This document shows positions 1 to 7,167 of a stretch of DNA of 31,739 bases, in pieces. The translations under genes and the position numbers were made by a program. The DNA is from JAVBNF01 sp031551725 (GTDB lineage: Bacteria > Bacteroidota > Bacteroidia > Bacteroidales > P3). The notes beneath the pieces are model-generated. The model saw nothing but the letters and a program-made list of their open reading frames with translations, had not been told where the DNA came from and made no database searches. The DNA is taken from positions 1 through 31,739 of the forward strand of contig JAVBNF010000063.1 of assembly GCA_031551725.1 (NCBI GenBank), given 5' to 3'. Position 1 is the stretch's first letter. Every line of letters starts with the position of its first letter.

Positions 1-414
1 GGCTTGGTTAACAGATGTATTTAAAGGTCCGGGGCCCGGGCAGTAATACGTACTTTTCGAAGCTGCAAATGTATTTGCACTTGATGCCGGAACGTTTGAA
101 AATACCGGATTATTCAATCCATTGCGATACCGTAGATTTTCAGCCATCCAGCGCTTGCCGTCGGGCATAAGCACGGTTTTGTATTTTTCGCCATCACGAG
201 GGTCGGTGAAATCGGGGGCGGCGGTTTGCGCGGACAGAAGGTTGAAGCAAAGTGTGAAAGCTAATAATAACCCGATGGTCACACGGCTACGCCGCTGGCC
301 ATGACGTGCAAATTGTAGGGGCAGACCCGCGTGTCTGCCCTTGTTCGATGGGCGAACACGTGGGTTCGCCCGTACAGCCGCAGCCGATAATTGTAAATCG
401 TAATTTGTTTTCAT
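1..414 (-). CDS. Secreted Fib_succ_major (FISUMP) domain protein, 5' part only
   Basis: The minus strand is open from an ATG at 414 to the window edge (138 codons, C-terminus missing). The N-terminus is MKTNYDLQLSAAA, then a charged stretch encoded by a palindromic repeat (about residues 15-32). A hydrophobic signal core follows (VTIGLLLAFTLCFNLLSAQT), probably cleaved after LSA. The mature part starts with FTDPRDGEKYKTV, then MPDGKRWMAENLRY, which matches the opening of the Fibrobacter succinogenes major paralogous domain (D.RDG..Y.TV....W.AENL). Proteins of this family are exported and of unclear function, often present in many paralogues. An alternative GTG start just before the signal core would give a normal-length signal peptide. 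The ATG is preferred because the conserved leader runs up to it and the paralogue at 31606 begins the same way (MKT). Expression is probably controlled through the leader at 415-729. Confidence 0.8.
   Translation of the reverse strand, partial: MKTNYDLQLSAAAVRANPRVRPSNKGRHAGLPLQFARHGQRRSRVTIGLLLAFTLCFNLLSAQTAAPDFTDPRDGEKYKTVLMPDGKRWMAENLRYRNGLNNPVFSNVPASSANTFAASKSTYYCPGPGPLNTSVNQA
315..375. repeat. Double palindromic repeat inside the FISUMP coding region
   Basis: Two adjacent GC-rich hairpins are visible. GGGCAGAC (319-326) pairs with GTCTGCCC (333-340), and GGGCGAAC (350-357) pairs with GTTCGCCC (364-371). The unit is flanked by GTAG and GTAC ends. It resembles the GGGCGAAC/GGGCAGAC-type dispersed palindromes found in intergenic regions of many bacteria. 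Here it is in frame and is translated as about 18 Arg/Pro/Gly-rich residues ahead of the signal peptide. Confidence 0.75.
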
Positions 415-729
415 GTTGTGTTTTATTTATTTGTAATTCATTTTCCAACAAGCCCCGAAGGGGCTGTATGTAAATAAAAAGGCGCGAGTTGTTTTCTTAT
501 TTTAACAGAGGTACCGCCAAGCACCCGTAATCCAAAATAAGACACAACTCACGCCGGAACACAGCATGAGCGCATCGCTACTAAATTCTTTGGATTACGA
601 AAATTTTGGCGGTTTTCTGTTAAAGAATTTAAGCTTACGCTTTCTTTTTATTTATTAATTAGTGTTTTTCTATATATTTTATGTTAATTCATATTCTCGT
701 TAACTTGTTGCCTTGTCAACTATACTTAT
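415..729 (-). ncRNA. Structured 5' leader RNA of the FISUMP gene (left copy)
   Basis: This leader of about 315 nt lies between a promoter and the ATG at 414. Its near-twin is at 31299-31605 on the plus strand. Visible pairings in plus coordinates: a small hairpin AAGC-GUAA-GCUU (631-642); P1 501-509 with 616-624; P2 513-520 with 606-613; P3 526-536 with 589-599; apical P4 548-554 with 564-570. A further 12-bp pairing joins 544-555 to 481-492 and is followed in the transcript by a U-rich run (471-480). A second hairpin, AGCCCC-UUC-GGGGCU, lies around 452-466. The internal-loop sequences GGTGC and TACC are identical in both copies. The pairing pattern suggests a cis-regulatory attenuator or riboswitch-like element. 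No ligand or family is recognised. Confidence 0.7.
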
Positions 730-735
730 TTTTCG

Positions 736-767
736 CAAAGTTAGAAATATTTCTCGAAATTACCAAA
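736..767 (-). promoter_or_regulatory. Bacteroidota-type promoter of the left leader
   Basis: On the minus strand TTTG (767-764) and TAACTTTG (743-736) are separated by 20 nt, a good match to the -33/-7 consensus TTTG...TAnnTTTG. Transcription would start near 729. The same arrangement precedes the right leader. Confidence 0.65.
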
Positions 768-807
768 TCATTCTCAATTTTCCATTCTCCATTCTCAATT
801 ATTTTCG

Positions 808-815
808 TATCTTTG
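808..815 (+). promoter_or_regulatory. Promoter -7 element of the (p)ppGpp synthetase gene
   Basis: TATCTTTG lies 18 nt before the ATG at 834, predicting a very short 5' UTR of about 12 nt. No clear TTTG -33 element is seen. The upstream stretch is a simple repeat of ATTCTC/CATTCTC. Confidence 0.55.
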
Positions 816-833
816 CCCAACTAATCGGAAATT

Positions 834-3080
834 ATGTACGTCATCAACGAAGAAAAAGAGCGGATTGAGATTTTACGCCGTTATCGTTTAATTATGGAAA
901 GTTTTTCGCGACCTGTACCGGAAGAGGATAAGGTGGCGATTAAAAAAGCGTTTCAACTTGCGGTAACTGCTCATAAAGATGCTCGTCGGAAAAGCGGGGA
1001 GCCTTATATTTACCATCCGTTGGAGGTAGCTCATATTGTGGTTACTGAAATTGGTTTGGGGCCCACCGCTGTTATCTGTGCCTTGCTTCACGATGTGGTG
1101 GAAGATACAGATTATACACTCGAAAGTATCGAACAACAGTTTGGTAGTTCGGTAGCTCGTATTATTGACGGCCTTACCAAAATTGAAGAATTCTACATTT
1201 TAGGAAGCCCTTCAGCGCAAGCAGAAAACTTCCGGAAAATGTTGCTCACCCTTTCCGATGATGTCCGTGTGATTTTGATTAAACTCGCCGACCGACTTCA
1301 TAATATGCGCACGCTGGATTCGATGCCCGAAGATAAGCAACTCAAAATTGCTTCGGAAACCGTTTCTTTATATGCTCCTTTGGCGCACCGCTTGGGCTTG
1401 TACACAATCAAAAGCGAGTTAGAAGACTTGTCGTTGAAGTACACGGAACCGACCATTTATAAAGAAATAACGAATAAACTTTCGCAAACAGAGGCAGAGC
1501 GTCAGGTATTTATTGATAATTTCATTGTTCCTATCCGTAAAAAATTAGAAGAAGAAAATATCAAATGCCGCGTTTTCGGACGGGTGAAATCAATTAGTTC
1601 GATTTTACGGAAGATGCGTTCAAAAGATATTGAGTTTGAAGAGGTGTATGATGTTTTTGCAATACGTATTGTTTTCGATTCTCCTTTTGAACAGGAAAAA
1701 GCAAGTTGCTGGAACATTTATTCGCTGATAACCGACATTTATCGCCCAAATCCGGAGCGTTTGCGCGATTGGATATCGATTCCGAAAAGCAATGGCTACG
1801 AATCTCTGCATACCACGGTGATGAGTGCAGCCGGCCAATGGGTGGAAGTACAAATTCGTTCCGAACGGATGGATGAAATAGCCGAAAAAGGTTATGCAGC
1901 ACATTGGCGATATAAATTTGATTCCAGCATTGGCTACACCGATAGTGGTTTGGATGAATGGCTAAATAAAATCCGTGAATTGCTTGAGGAGGCAGATAAA
2001 AATGCTCTCGACTTTTTGAACGATTTTAAAATGAACTTGTTCAGTGATGAGATCGTAGTTTATACGCCGAACGGAGAGTTGAAAAATATGCCGTCCGGCT
2101 CCACAGTGATGGATTTTGCATATAATTTGCATACTGATGTCGGCAACTCGATTATCGGAGCCAAGGTAAATCATAAATTGGTTCCTGTTAATCAACAGCT
2201 TAAAAGCGGAGATCAAGTAGAGATTATTACTTCGCAAAAGCAGCGTCCAACCGAAGAATGGTTGCAGTTTTGCATCACTTCGCGTGCACATACACACATC
2301 AAGCATTATCTCAAAAATGAGAAAAAACGCTATTATGATGAAGGTAAATCGAAGTTAAAAGCGATTATGGCTGCCATGAACGTTGTGTTTGATGAAAGCA
2401 AACGCGATCAGTTGTTGAATTATTTGCATATTGAAGATAAAGTTGATTTATATTACCATATTGCTAAAAATGTTGTTAGCGAGGAAGATATTAGGAAGTG
2501 TTTTCATGAAGGACAAGAAAAAATAGAAACGAATTGGTTTGCCAATCTTTTAGGTTTTGGAAAACGCGATGCGTCGAAAGCCGAAGGCCTTTCTTTGAGT
2601 GAAGCCATTCAACAGCAAATTAAAGCAAAACCGGAAGCATTGATGATCGGAGAGGATACTGATCAGCTGAAATATACCACTTCTAAATGCTGCAACCCCA
2701 TTCCCGGCGATGACGTGGTGGGGGTGTTGATGCCTGAAGGCGGCATTCAGGTGCATCGTACCAATTGTCCGCAAGCAATTGAGTTAATGTCGAAATTTGG
2801 TAACCGGATTGTAAAAGCAAAATGGAAAGTGAATGAAACCGTAACATTTTTAGCGGGTCTTAACTTAAGCGGTGTTGATCGTGCGAAAATGTTGTTGGAT
2901 ATGACTCATGTTATTTCCGCTCAAGCAGAAATCAATATCCGCTCTATGCGTATGGACACTCACGATGGCTATTTTGAAGGCGAAATTATGCTCTATATTA
3001 ATGATACCAAACGGTTGAAAGAATTAATCGTGAAGCTCAAAGCGCTCGACGGCGTGGAAAGCGTTACGCGAATGGATTAA
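834..3080 (+). CDS. rel: Bifunctional (p)ppGpp synthetase/hydrolase, RelA/SpoT family
   Basis: This 748-residue enzyme makes and degrades the stringent-response alarmone (p)ppGpp in the cytoplasm. Domains in order: an HD hydrolase domain with its metal-binding residues intact (H61 in YHPLEV; H86-D87 and E90-D91 in LLHDVVEDT); the synthetase domain (GRVKS..SILRKM, YDVFAIRIVF, GYESLHTTV, KGYAAHWRYK); a TGS domain from about residue 405 (VVYTPNGELKNMPSGST); a conserved Cys region (TSKCCNPIPGDDVVG...HRTNCPQA); and a C-terminal ACT domain from about 672. Full length and an intact HD site point to both activities rather than a synthetase-only RelA. The ATG at 834 follows a TATCTTTG promoter element closely. 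It is divergent from the FISUMP leader. Confidence 0.95.
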   Translation: MYVINEEKERIEILRRYRLIMESFSRPVPEEDKVAIKKAFQLAVTAHKDARRKSGEPYIYHPLEVAHIVVTEIGLGPTAVICALLHDVVEDTDYTLESIEQQFGSSVARIIDGLTKIEEFYILGSPSAQAENFRKMLLTLSDDVRVILIKLADRLHNMRTLDSMPEDKQLKIASETVSLYAPLAHRLGLYTIKSELEDLSLKYTEPTIYKEITNKLSQTEAERQVFIDNFIVPIRKKLEEENIKCRVFGRVKSISSILRKMRSKDIEFEEVYDVFAIRIVFDSPFEQEKASCWNIYSLITDIYRPNPERLRDWISIPKSNGYESLHTTVMSAAGQWVEVQIRSERMDEIAEKGYAAHWRYKFDSSIGYTDSGLDEWLNKIRELLEEADKNALDFLNDFKMNLFSDEIVVYTPNGELKNMPSGSTVMDFAYNLHTDVGNSIIGAKVNHKLVPVNQQLKSGDQVEIITSQKQRPTEEWLQFCITSRAHTHIKHYLKNEKKRYYDEGKSKLKAIMAAMNVVFDESKRDQLLNYLHIEDKVDLYYHIAKNVVSEEDIRKCFHEGQEKIETNWFANLLGFGKRDASKAEGLSLSEAIQQQIKAKPEALMIGEDTDQLKYTTSKCCNPIPGDDVVGVLMPEGGIQVHRTNCPQAIELMSKFGNRIVKAKWKVNETVTFLAGLNLSGVDRAKMLLDMTHVISAQAEINIRSMRMDTHDGYFEGEIMLYINDTKRLKELIVKLKALDGVESVTRMD

Positions 3081-3125
3081 CGGATTATCGCGAAGTGTAG
3101 CCATCTCGTGTTTTTTGCAATAAGT

Positions 3126-3530
3126 ATGCTTCAAAACTATACAGAAGAAATATTAATCATTCTCGAAAAATCCATCGAAGGTTCGAAAAAAGATTTTCAG
3201 TGGCTGCTGGATAATAAGTATCCCGAATTGGCAGCCTTTTCGAATGCTGTGAACGGCGACGATGAAGCCGTGTTTTGGTTGTTGAAAAACGGTTTTCCGG
3301 TTTTGGGTGTTTTATGCAATGCTTTGGATGAAGAGCCTTTTGCAACCAAATGGATGCAGGAATATAACGATAAGATCTTAATTCACTTTGTGAAAGCTGC
3401 GCACGGCGATGAATTATCGAAGGCCGTTTTAATAAAAAATAATTTTCATCGCTTAAAATCCATTGCCGATACGATCCAGAATCTTCAATATTTGAGGGAC
3501 AAGAATAATACGTTTTGGTATAAAAGGTAG
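3126..3530 (+). CDS. Small helical-repeat protein of unknown function
   Basis: The 134-residue soluble protein has no signal peptide or membrane segment. It seems to contain three diverged helical units with a similar pattern: FQWLLDNKYPELAAFSNAV, FWLLKNGFPVLGVLCNAL and AVLIKNNFHRLKSIADTI. This suggests an ankyrin- or HEAT-like scaffold, which would fit a protein-binding role. I do not recognise a named family. It lies 45 nt after the (p)ppGpp synthetase gene, on the same strand and with no terminator between, so it may be co-transcribed. The ATG at 3126 is chosen over an in-frame GTG at 3108, which would add only six residues (MFFAIS). Confidence 0.7.
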   Translation: MLQNYTEEILIILEKSIEGSKKDFQWLLDNKYPELAAFSNAVNGDDEAVFWLLKNGFPVLGVLCNALDEEPFATKWMQEYNDKILIHFVKAAHGDELSKAVLIKNNFHRLKSIADTIQNLQYLRDKNNTFWYKR

Positions 3531-3564
3531 GTTCCGTTTCAAACAGCTTCCTGAAACTCTGACG

Positions 3565-4707
3565 CTAAATAAACAACTCCGCCGCCACCGCATCTGCAAA
3601 TAACTTTCCGTAATTTGTTAGAACGTACGAATTCCCTTTTTTTATAACTTTTTTTTCGGCAATGAAATCCTCAATTTTCGGTAAAAAAACAGTTTGAAAT
3701 TCATTTGGAAAATTATGTCTTAAAACGTCTTCATCAATCCCCCACATTGTACGGATGGCGGTCATTACGTACTCGTTGTAACGATCTTTTTGGGTTAAAA
3801 TTTCTTCTTCAAAATCCAATTCTGCTTTTTGTAAATGCAAAATATACGACTTCACATCCGGCGTATTCCAACGACGGCGGCCATTGAAATAGGAGTGTGC
3901 GGACGGTCCAAAACCCAAGTAGGGCGTGCCGTTCCAATAATTCGAATTGTGTTTTGAAAAATATCCGGGTTTTGCAAAATTCGAAATTTCGTAGTTTAAA
4001 AATCCGTGCTTGTCAGTTTTATCCAATAAAATTTGAAACTGTTCAATAGCGCAGTACTCATTGATATCTGCCGATTTTTTTAAACGGATTTGATGATCCA
4101 AAATTGTGTTTGGTTCCACTGTTAAGCAATAGGCCGATAAATGCGGAATATCTAAGTTGAAAAAAGTATCCAGATTCTTTTTCCAAATTTCATTAGATGT
4201 TTGTGGAATACCGTAGATTAAGTCGATAGATAAATTATTGAAACCTGAATTTTGTGCGTTTTGAACACATTCAATCGCTGTTTTGCTATCGTGGCAACGG
4301 TTTAGATATTTCAAATCTTTGTCGGAAAACGATTGAATACCGATGCTCAAACGATTGATAGGAGTATGTTTTCGTAAGTCTTCCAGATATTCTTTGGTTA
4401 AACTTTCCGGATTTCCTTCCAACGTAATTTCTGCATCCGGTGCAATATCGAAATATTTTTTTAGTGCTCCAAAAATTTCCGATAAATCTTCAATAGGTAG
4501 GAGGGAAGGCGTGCCGCCGCCGATATAAATCGTTTCAAGTTTCGATTTTTGAATTTTAGATTCCAATGATTCGAAATTCGAAATTCGAAATTCTTCGACT
4601 AATGCCGTTTTAAACTCTTTCGAAAGACTTGTATCTGTCGAAGAGTAGAAATTGCAATAGATACATTTTTTTTTACAAAAAGGAATATGGATATAGATTC
4701 CGGCCAT
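3565..4707 (-). CDS. hemW: HemW-like radical SAM protein (heme chaperone)
   Basis: The 380-residue protein starts MAGIYIHIPFC and carries the radical SAM [4Fe-4S] motif CKKKCIYCNF (CxxxCxxC). It lacks the extra cysteine seen after that motif in true oxygen-independent coproporphyrinogen oxidase HemN, which favours HemW. Other family signatures are YIGGGTPSLLP (SAM-binding region), RLSIGIQSF, DLIYGIPQ and a C-terminal winged-helix-like part. HemW proteins bind heme and deliver it to target proteins; many are annotated as coproporphyrinogen oxidase. Its ATG directly abuts the stop codon of the upstream sensor kinase, so the two are likely translated from one mRNA. Confidence 0.9.
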   Translation of the reverse strand: MAGIYIHIPFCKKKCIYCNFYSSTDTSLSKEFKTALVEEFRISNFESLESKIQKSKLETIYIGGGTPSLLPIEDLSEIFGALKKYFDIAPDAEITLEGNPESLTKEYLEDLRKHTPINRLSIGIQSFSDKDLKYLNRCHDSKTAIECVQNAQNSGFNNLSIDLIYGIPQTSNEIWKKNLDTFFNLDIPHLSAYCLTVEPNTILDHQIRLKKSADINEYCAIEQFQILLDKTDKHGFLNYEISNFAKPGYFSKHNSNYWNGTPYLGFGPSAHSYFNGRRRWNTPDVKSYILHLQKAELDFEEEILTQKDRYNEYVMTAIRTMWGIDEDVLRHNFPNEFQTVFLPKIEDFIAEKKVIKKGNSYVLTNYGKLFADAVAAELFI

Positions 4708-6222
4708 TTATTTTTTTAATAAAATTCGGAAAGTCGTACCTTTATGGATAATGGATTGCACGACAAAAATCGAGCCTTGATGATAATCTTCGATAATCCT
4801 TTTGCATAAGGCTAATCCGAGCCCCCAGCCACGAGTTTTGCTGGTGTATCCGGCTTTGAAGATGGTTTCGAAATTTGCTTTCGCAATGCCTTTTCCGCTG
4901 TCGCGAACATCAATCACCACATGTTCTTTGGTCTCGGAAATACGAATGTCGATGCTTCCTTCGCTGTTTCCAATGGCATCTACCGCATTTTTGCAAAGAT
5001 TTTCAAGGACCCATTCAAACAATTGAATATTAATATTTGCAAACACAATGCCATCTTCCGGAGTATGTACTGCAAAACGTACTTTTTGCGAATAGCGCGA
5101 CGAAAGATAGTGCACGGAATTTTTGATAACTTGGGTTAAATTTTCCATTTTTAAAGTTGGCTTTGAGCCAATTTTTGAAAAACGTTGCGATATCACTTCC
5201 AGACGCTTTACATCCTTGCTGATTTCGTCCACTACATCCGAATCAATATCTTGGCTGTGAAGGTATTCAATCCACGCCATCAGTGATGAAATGGGGGTTC
5301 CTAATTGATGAGCCGTTTCGCGTGACATGCTGACAAAAAGTTGATCTTGTTCCGATTTTCCGGTAATCCGGAAGTTCATAATCACAATCACCACAAAAGC
5401 TGCGAGGATAACGCCCATCACAAACGGAAATAATTTCAAACGGGTAATTAGTCCCGAACGTTCGTAATAAACTATCATCGTGCTTTCTTGCTTGCCGCTG
5501 ATCTCAAGCGGACGGTTTTGCGATGCCATGTTGTGCAATGTGCGGTGCAGTTTCGACGGCGTATTGATGTCTGCAGTGTCAATATTTCCTGTAAATAATA
5601 CTTTCGAAACAATGGAATCTGTAATAATTACAGGTACGGAAATTGAGTTTTCGACAATATCTTTGAAAAAAGAATCGAATAAATCGTCCAGTGTTATCCT
5701 GAGTTTGGTAATTGTTTCCGACTCGCCATAATACAAGAAGAATTGCGTGTCGCGTCCATCAGCATACGCAATAGGTTGATTCCGAGAAAATTCTTTTAAT
5801 AAATTCCCTTTAAGGATGTCGCCTTGTTTAATAATCTCAGCATTTACATTTTTGGTAAGTAAAACATGTTGCCGGGCATCTGTAAAGATCATCGGAATGG
5901 TGGTGTTTTTTTCGATAATCCGGCGATTGGCTTCGAATTGTTCTGCATTGTGTGTGGAGGCAAGCATACGTTTGAAAGCAGTAGACCACGTTTCAATGCG
6001 CATGCGCTCGTCATTGCTCATACTTGCAAAAAACGATTCCACATAGGCCATCGTTGTCGCTTTTTGCTGAATAGCATCGGCCCACACGCGCACACGTTCA
6101 CGCTCTTTTTGTGCCAGCTGATCGGCCAAAATTCGTGTGATGCCATATGAAAGCGCCACAATGGCTAATGCCGAAATCAGCAAAATCCAGCGAACTTTTA
6201 TGGTTTTTAATATGCGATCCAC
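4708..6222 (-). CDS. Membrane sensor histidine kinase without an adjacent regulator
   Basis: The 504-residue protein has an N-terminal membrane helix (about residues 11-31), a periplasmic sensor region of about 230 residues of no recognised fold, and a second helix (about 265-284). A dimerisation/phosphoacceptor domain follows with H305 (RETAHQLGTPISSLMAW), then an ATP-binding domain with N box (NLCKNAVDAI), G1 box (VRDSGKGIA) and G2 box (TRGWGLGLALCKRII). All catalytic motifs are intact. No response regulator lies beside it; hemW follows directly, with zero spacing. The partner must be encoded elsewhere unless it is one of the regulators used by other kinases. Confidence 0.9.
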   Translation of the reverse strand: MDRILKTIKVRWILLISALAIVALSYGITRILADQLAQKERERVRVWADAIQQKATTMAYVESFFASMSNDERMRIETWSTAFKRMLASTHNAEQFEANRRIIEKNTTIPMIFTDARQHVLLTKNVNAEIIKQGDILKGNLLKEFSRNQPIAYADGRDTQFFLYYGESETITKLRITLDDLFDSFFKDIVENSISVPVIITDSIVSKVLFTGNIDTADINTPSKLHRTLHNMASQNRPLEISGKQESTMIVYYERSGLITRLKLFPFVMGVILAAFVVIVIMNFRITGKSEQDQLFVSMSRETAHQLGTPISSLMAWIEYLHSQDIDSDVVDEISKDVKRLEVISQRFSKIGSKPTLKMENLTQVIKNSVHYLSSRYSQKVRFAVHTPEDGIVFANINIQLFEWVLENLCKNAVDAIGNSEGSIDIRISETKEHVVIDVRDSGKGIAKANFETIFKAGYTSKTRGWGLGLALCKRIIEDYHQGSIFVVQSIIHKGTTFRILLKK

Positions 6223-6289
6223 AAAATAACTAATTATTTAGAGGAAAAAGTACCCGTCATTCGTCACTTGTCCCTCATCACTTGAATTA

Positions 6290-6297
6290 CAAAGATA
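6290..6297 (-). promoter_or_regulatory. Promoter -7 element of the sensor kinase-hemW operon
   Basis: TATCTTTG reads on the minus strand about 68 nt ahead of the ATG at 6222. The predicted start point is near 6283. No perfect -33 box is visible. The 5' UTR contains a short near-repeat of TCACTTG. Confidence 0.45.
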
Positions 6298-6349
6298 AGG
6301 ATTTTATTTAATATGGGGTAAAATTAGAAAAAAAAACACCCTGTTTTTT

Positions 6350-6363
6350 GCACTTCACGTGGT
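6350..6363 (+). promoter_or_regulatory. Candidate regulator site 1 upstream of the lipoprotein gene
   Basis: GCACTTCACGTGGT is the first of four similar motifs (consensus roughly GCATTTCACGWRRT) found only next to the lipoprotein gene and the LytTR regulator gene. It lies about 137 nt upstream of the predicted start point and 77 nt from site 2, in the same orientation. Confidence 0.45.
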
Positions 6364-6426
6364 CTAAGAAATGACAAAAATGGACTTATTCTTTTTATTT
6401 TTAAATATTTAGTTTTTTTGAACGTT

Positions 6427-6440
6427 GCATTTCACGTAAT
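6427..6440 (+). promoter_or_regulatory. Candidate regulator site 2 upstream of the lipoprotein gene
   Basis: GCATTTCACGTAAT repeats the motif of site 1 as a direct repeat and ends about 15 nt upstream of the expected -33 position. This is a position suited to an activator. The rest of 6298-6519 is AT-rich and shows no gene. Confidence 0.5.
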
Positions 6441-6478
6441 CACAAAAAAAAGGATGTAAAACGACTGCTTTTTAGTAT

Positions 6479-6486
6479 TAACTTTG
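6479..6486 (+). promoter_or_regulatory. Promoter -7 element of the lipoprotein gene
   Basis: TAACTTTG matches TAnnTTTG and lies 33 nt before the ATG at 6520. The -33 position (TGTA) is poor, consistent with a promoter that needs an activator at the upstream motif pair. Confidence 0.55.
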
Positions 6487-6519
6487 TGCGCGAAATCAAT
6501 TTACTAATTAATAAAAAAA

Positions 6520-7083
6520 ATGATTATGAAAAAAATGAATGTCTGGGGTCTTATTTTTGGAGCTTTCGTCCTTTTATCAGCGTGTTCCAAGGTAACGGAA
6601 GAAAACGAACAAAAAACATTTGCAAACGCTGTGGCTAAAAAAATTACACTTTCTGCTTCAGGAGCGGAAATGAAAGTGCAAAGTACAGGAGGGCAAGCGT
6701 ATTTATTGGAAACAGAAACAGGACATCTTTATACAACATGTAAGGGTAGCTGTGGTAAAACACATGTAAACACATGTTCTGGCATAGGTACTAACTGTGA
6801 AGGCGGTGGAGTCATTATCTTGCCTAACTCATTAGAACTTGTGAAATCTGCCGATGGTGTAAAAGCTAAGACTTATTCCGCTTTATGTGTTTATGAAAAC
6901 GATTTTTCGAATGAAGAAGTTTTCCTTTTTCCGAACCGTTCTTTTCTCATTGAAGCTGTTCAGTCCGGTCAGGCTCAATTTTTAAATATTCCGGAACAAA
7001 CATTTGAACGCGATCCAAACACCCATACATTTGTTATTCAAGGTGTAACATTTACTGAAAAAGCATTATTTATTAACGAGTAA
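6520..7083 (+). CDS. Small cysteine-containing lipoprotein of unknown function
   Basis: The protein of 187 residues begins with a lipoprotein signal (MKKMNVWGLIFGAFVLLSAC), with the lipobox LSAC giving the lipidated cysteine, so it should sit in the inner or outer membrane. The mature part has a compact cysteine cluster around CKGSCGKTHVNTC and a nearby TNC, possibly a metal site or disulfides. No known domain is recognised. Three in-frame ATGs at 6520, 6526 and 6535 are possible; MKKMN from 6526 is a typical lipoprotein start. It is followed by a strong terminator, then by a LytS-type kinase. The shared upstream motif links it to the LytTR regulator at 8208-9047, so it may be that regulator's target or the sensed component. 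Confidence 0.8.
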   Translation: MIMKKMNVWGLIFGAFVLLSACSKVTEENEQKTFANAVAKKITLSASGAEMKVQSTGGQAYLLETETGHLYTTCKGSCGKTHVNTCSGIGTNCEGGGVIILPNSLELVKSADGVKAKTYSALCVYENDFSNEEVFLFPNRSFLIEAVQSGQAQFLNIPEQTFERDPNTHTFVIQGVTFTEKALFINE

Positions 7084-7106
7084 ACTTATAAAATACCCTT
7101 TTAAAG

Positions 7107-7146
7107 CCAAAGTTTTTGATTTTATTAGAAACTTTGGTTTTTTTTT
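7107..7146 (+). terminator. Intrinsic terminator after the lipoprotein gene
   Basis: CCAAAGTTT (7107-7115) pairs with AAACTTTGG (7129-7137), followed by nine T residues (7138-7146). It ends the lipoprotein transcript about 24 nt after its stop, so the kinase has to be transcribed separately. Confidence 0.75.
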
Positions 7147-7147
7147 G

Positions 7148-7155
7148 TATTTTTG
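7148..7155 (+). promoter_or_regulatory. Possible -7 element of the LytS-type kinase gene
   Basis: TATTTTTG follows the terminator's T-run directly and lies 13 nt before the ATG at 7168. The mRNA would be almost leaderless. No -33 box is seen. Confidence 0.35.
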
Positions 7156-7167
7156 CCAAAAAAATAC

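Noticed and set aside
122..304. Plus-strand ORF of 60 residues
   Set aside because: It is antisense to the FISUMP gene, whose minus frame encodes a recognisable signal peptide and domain start.
415..729. Leader as a retron or diversity-generating retroelement RNA
   Set aside because: No reverse transcriptase gene or template/variable repeat pair is visible in the window.
1962..2306. Minus-strand ORFs inside rel and similar antisense ORFs elsewhere
   Set aside because: They are shadows of well-supported genes, with no family similarity or start signals.
3536..3557. Possible terminator between the small repeat protein and hemW
   Set aside because: GTTTCA and TGAAAC can pair, but the stem is short and no U-run follows.
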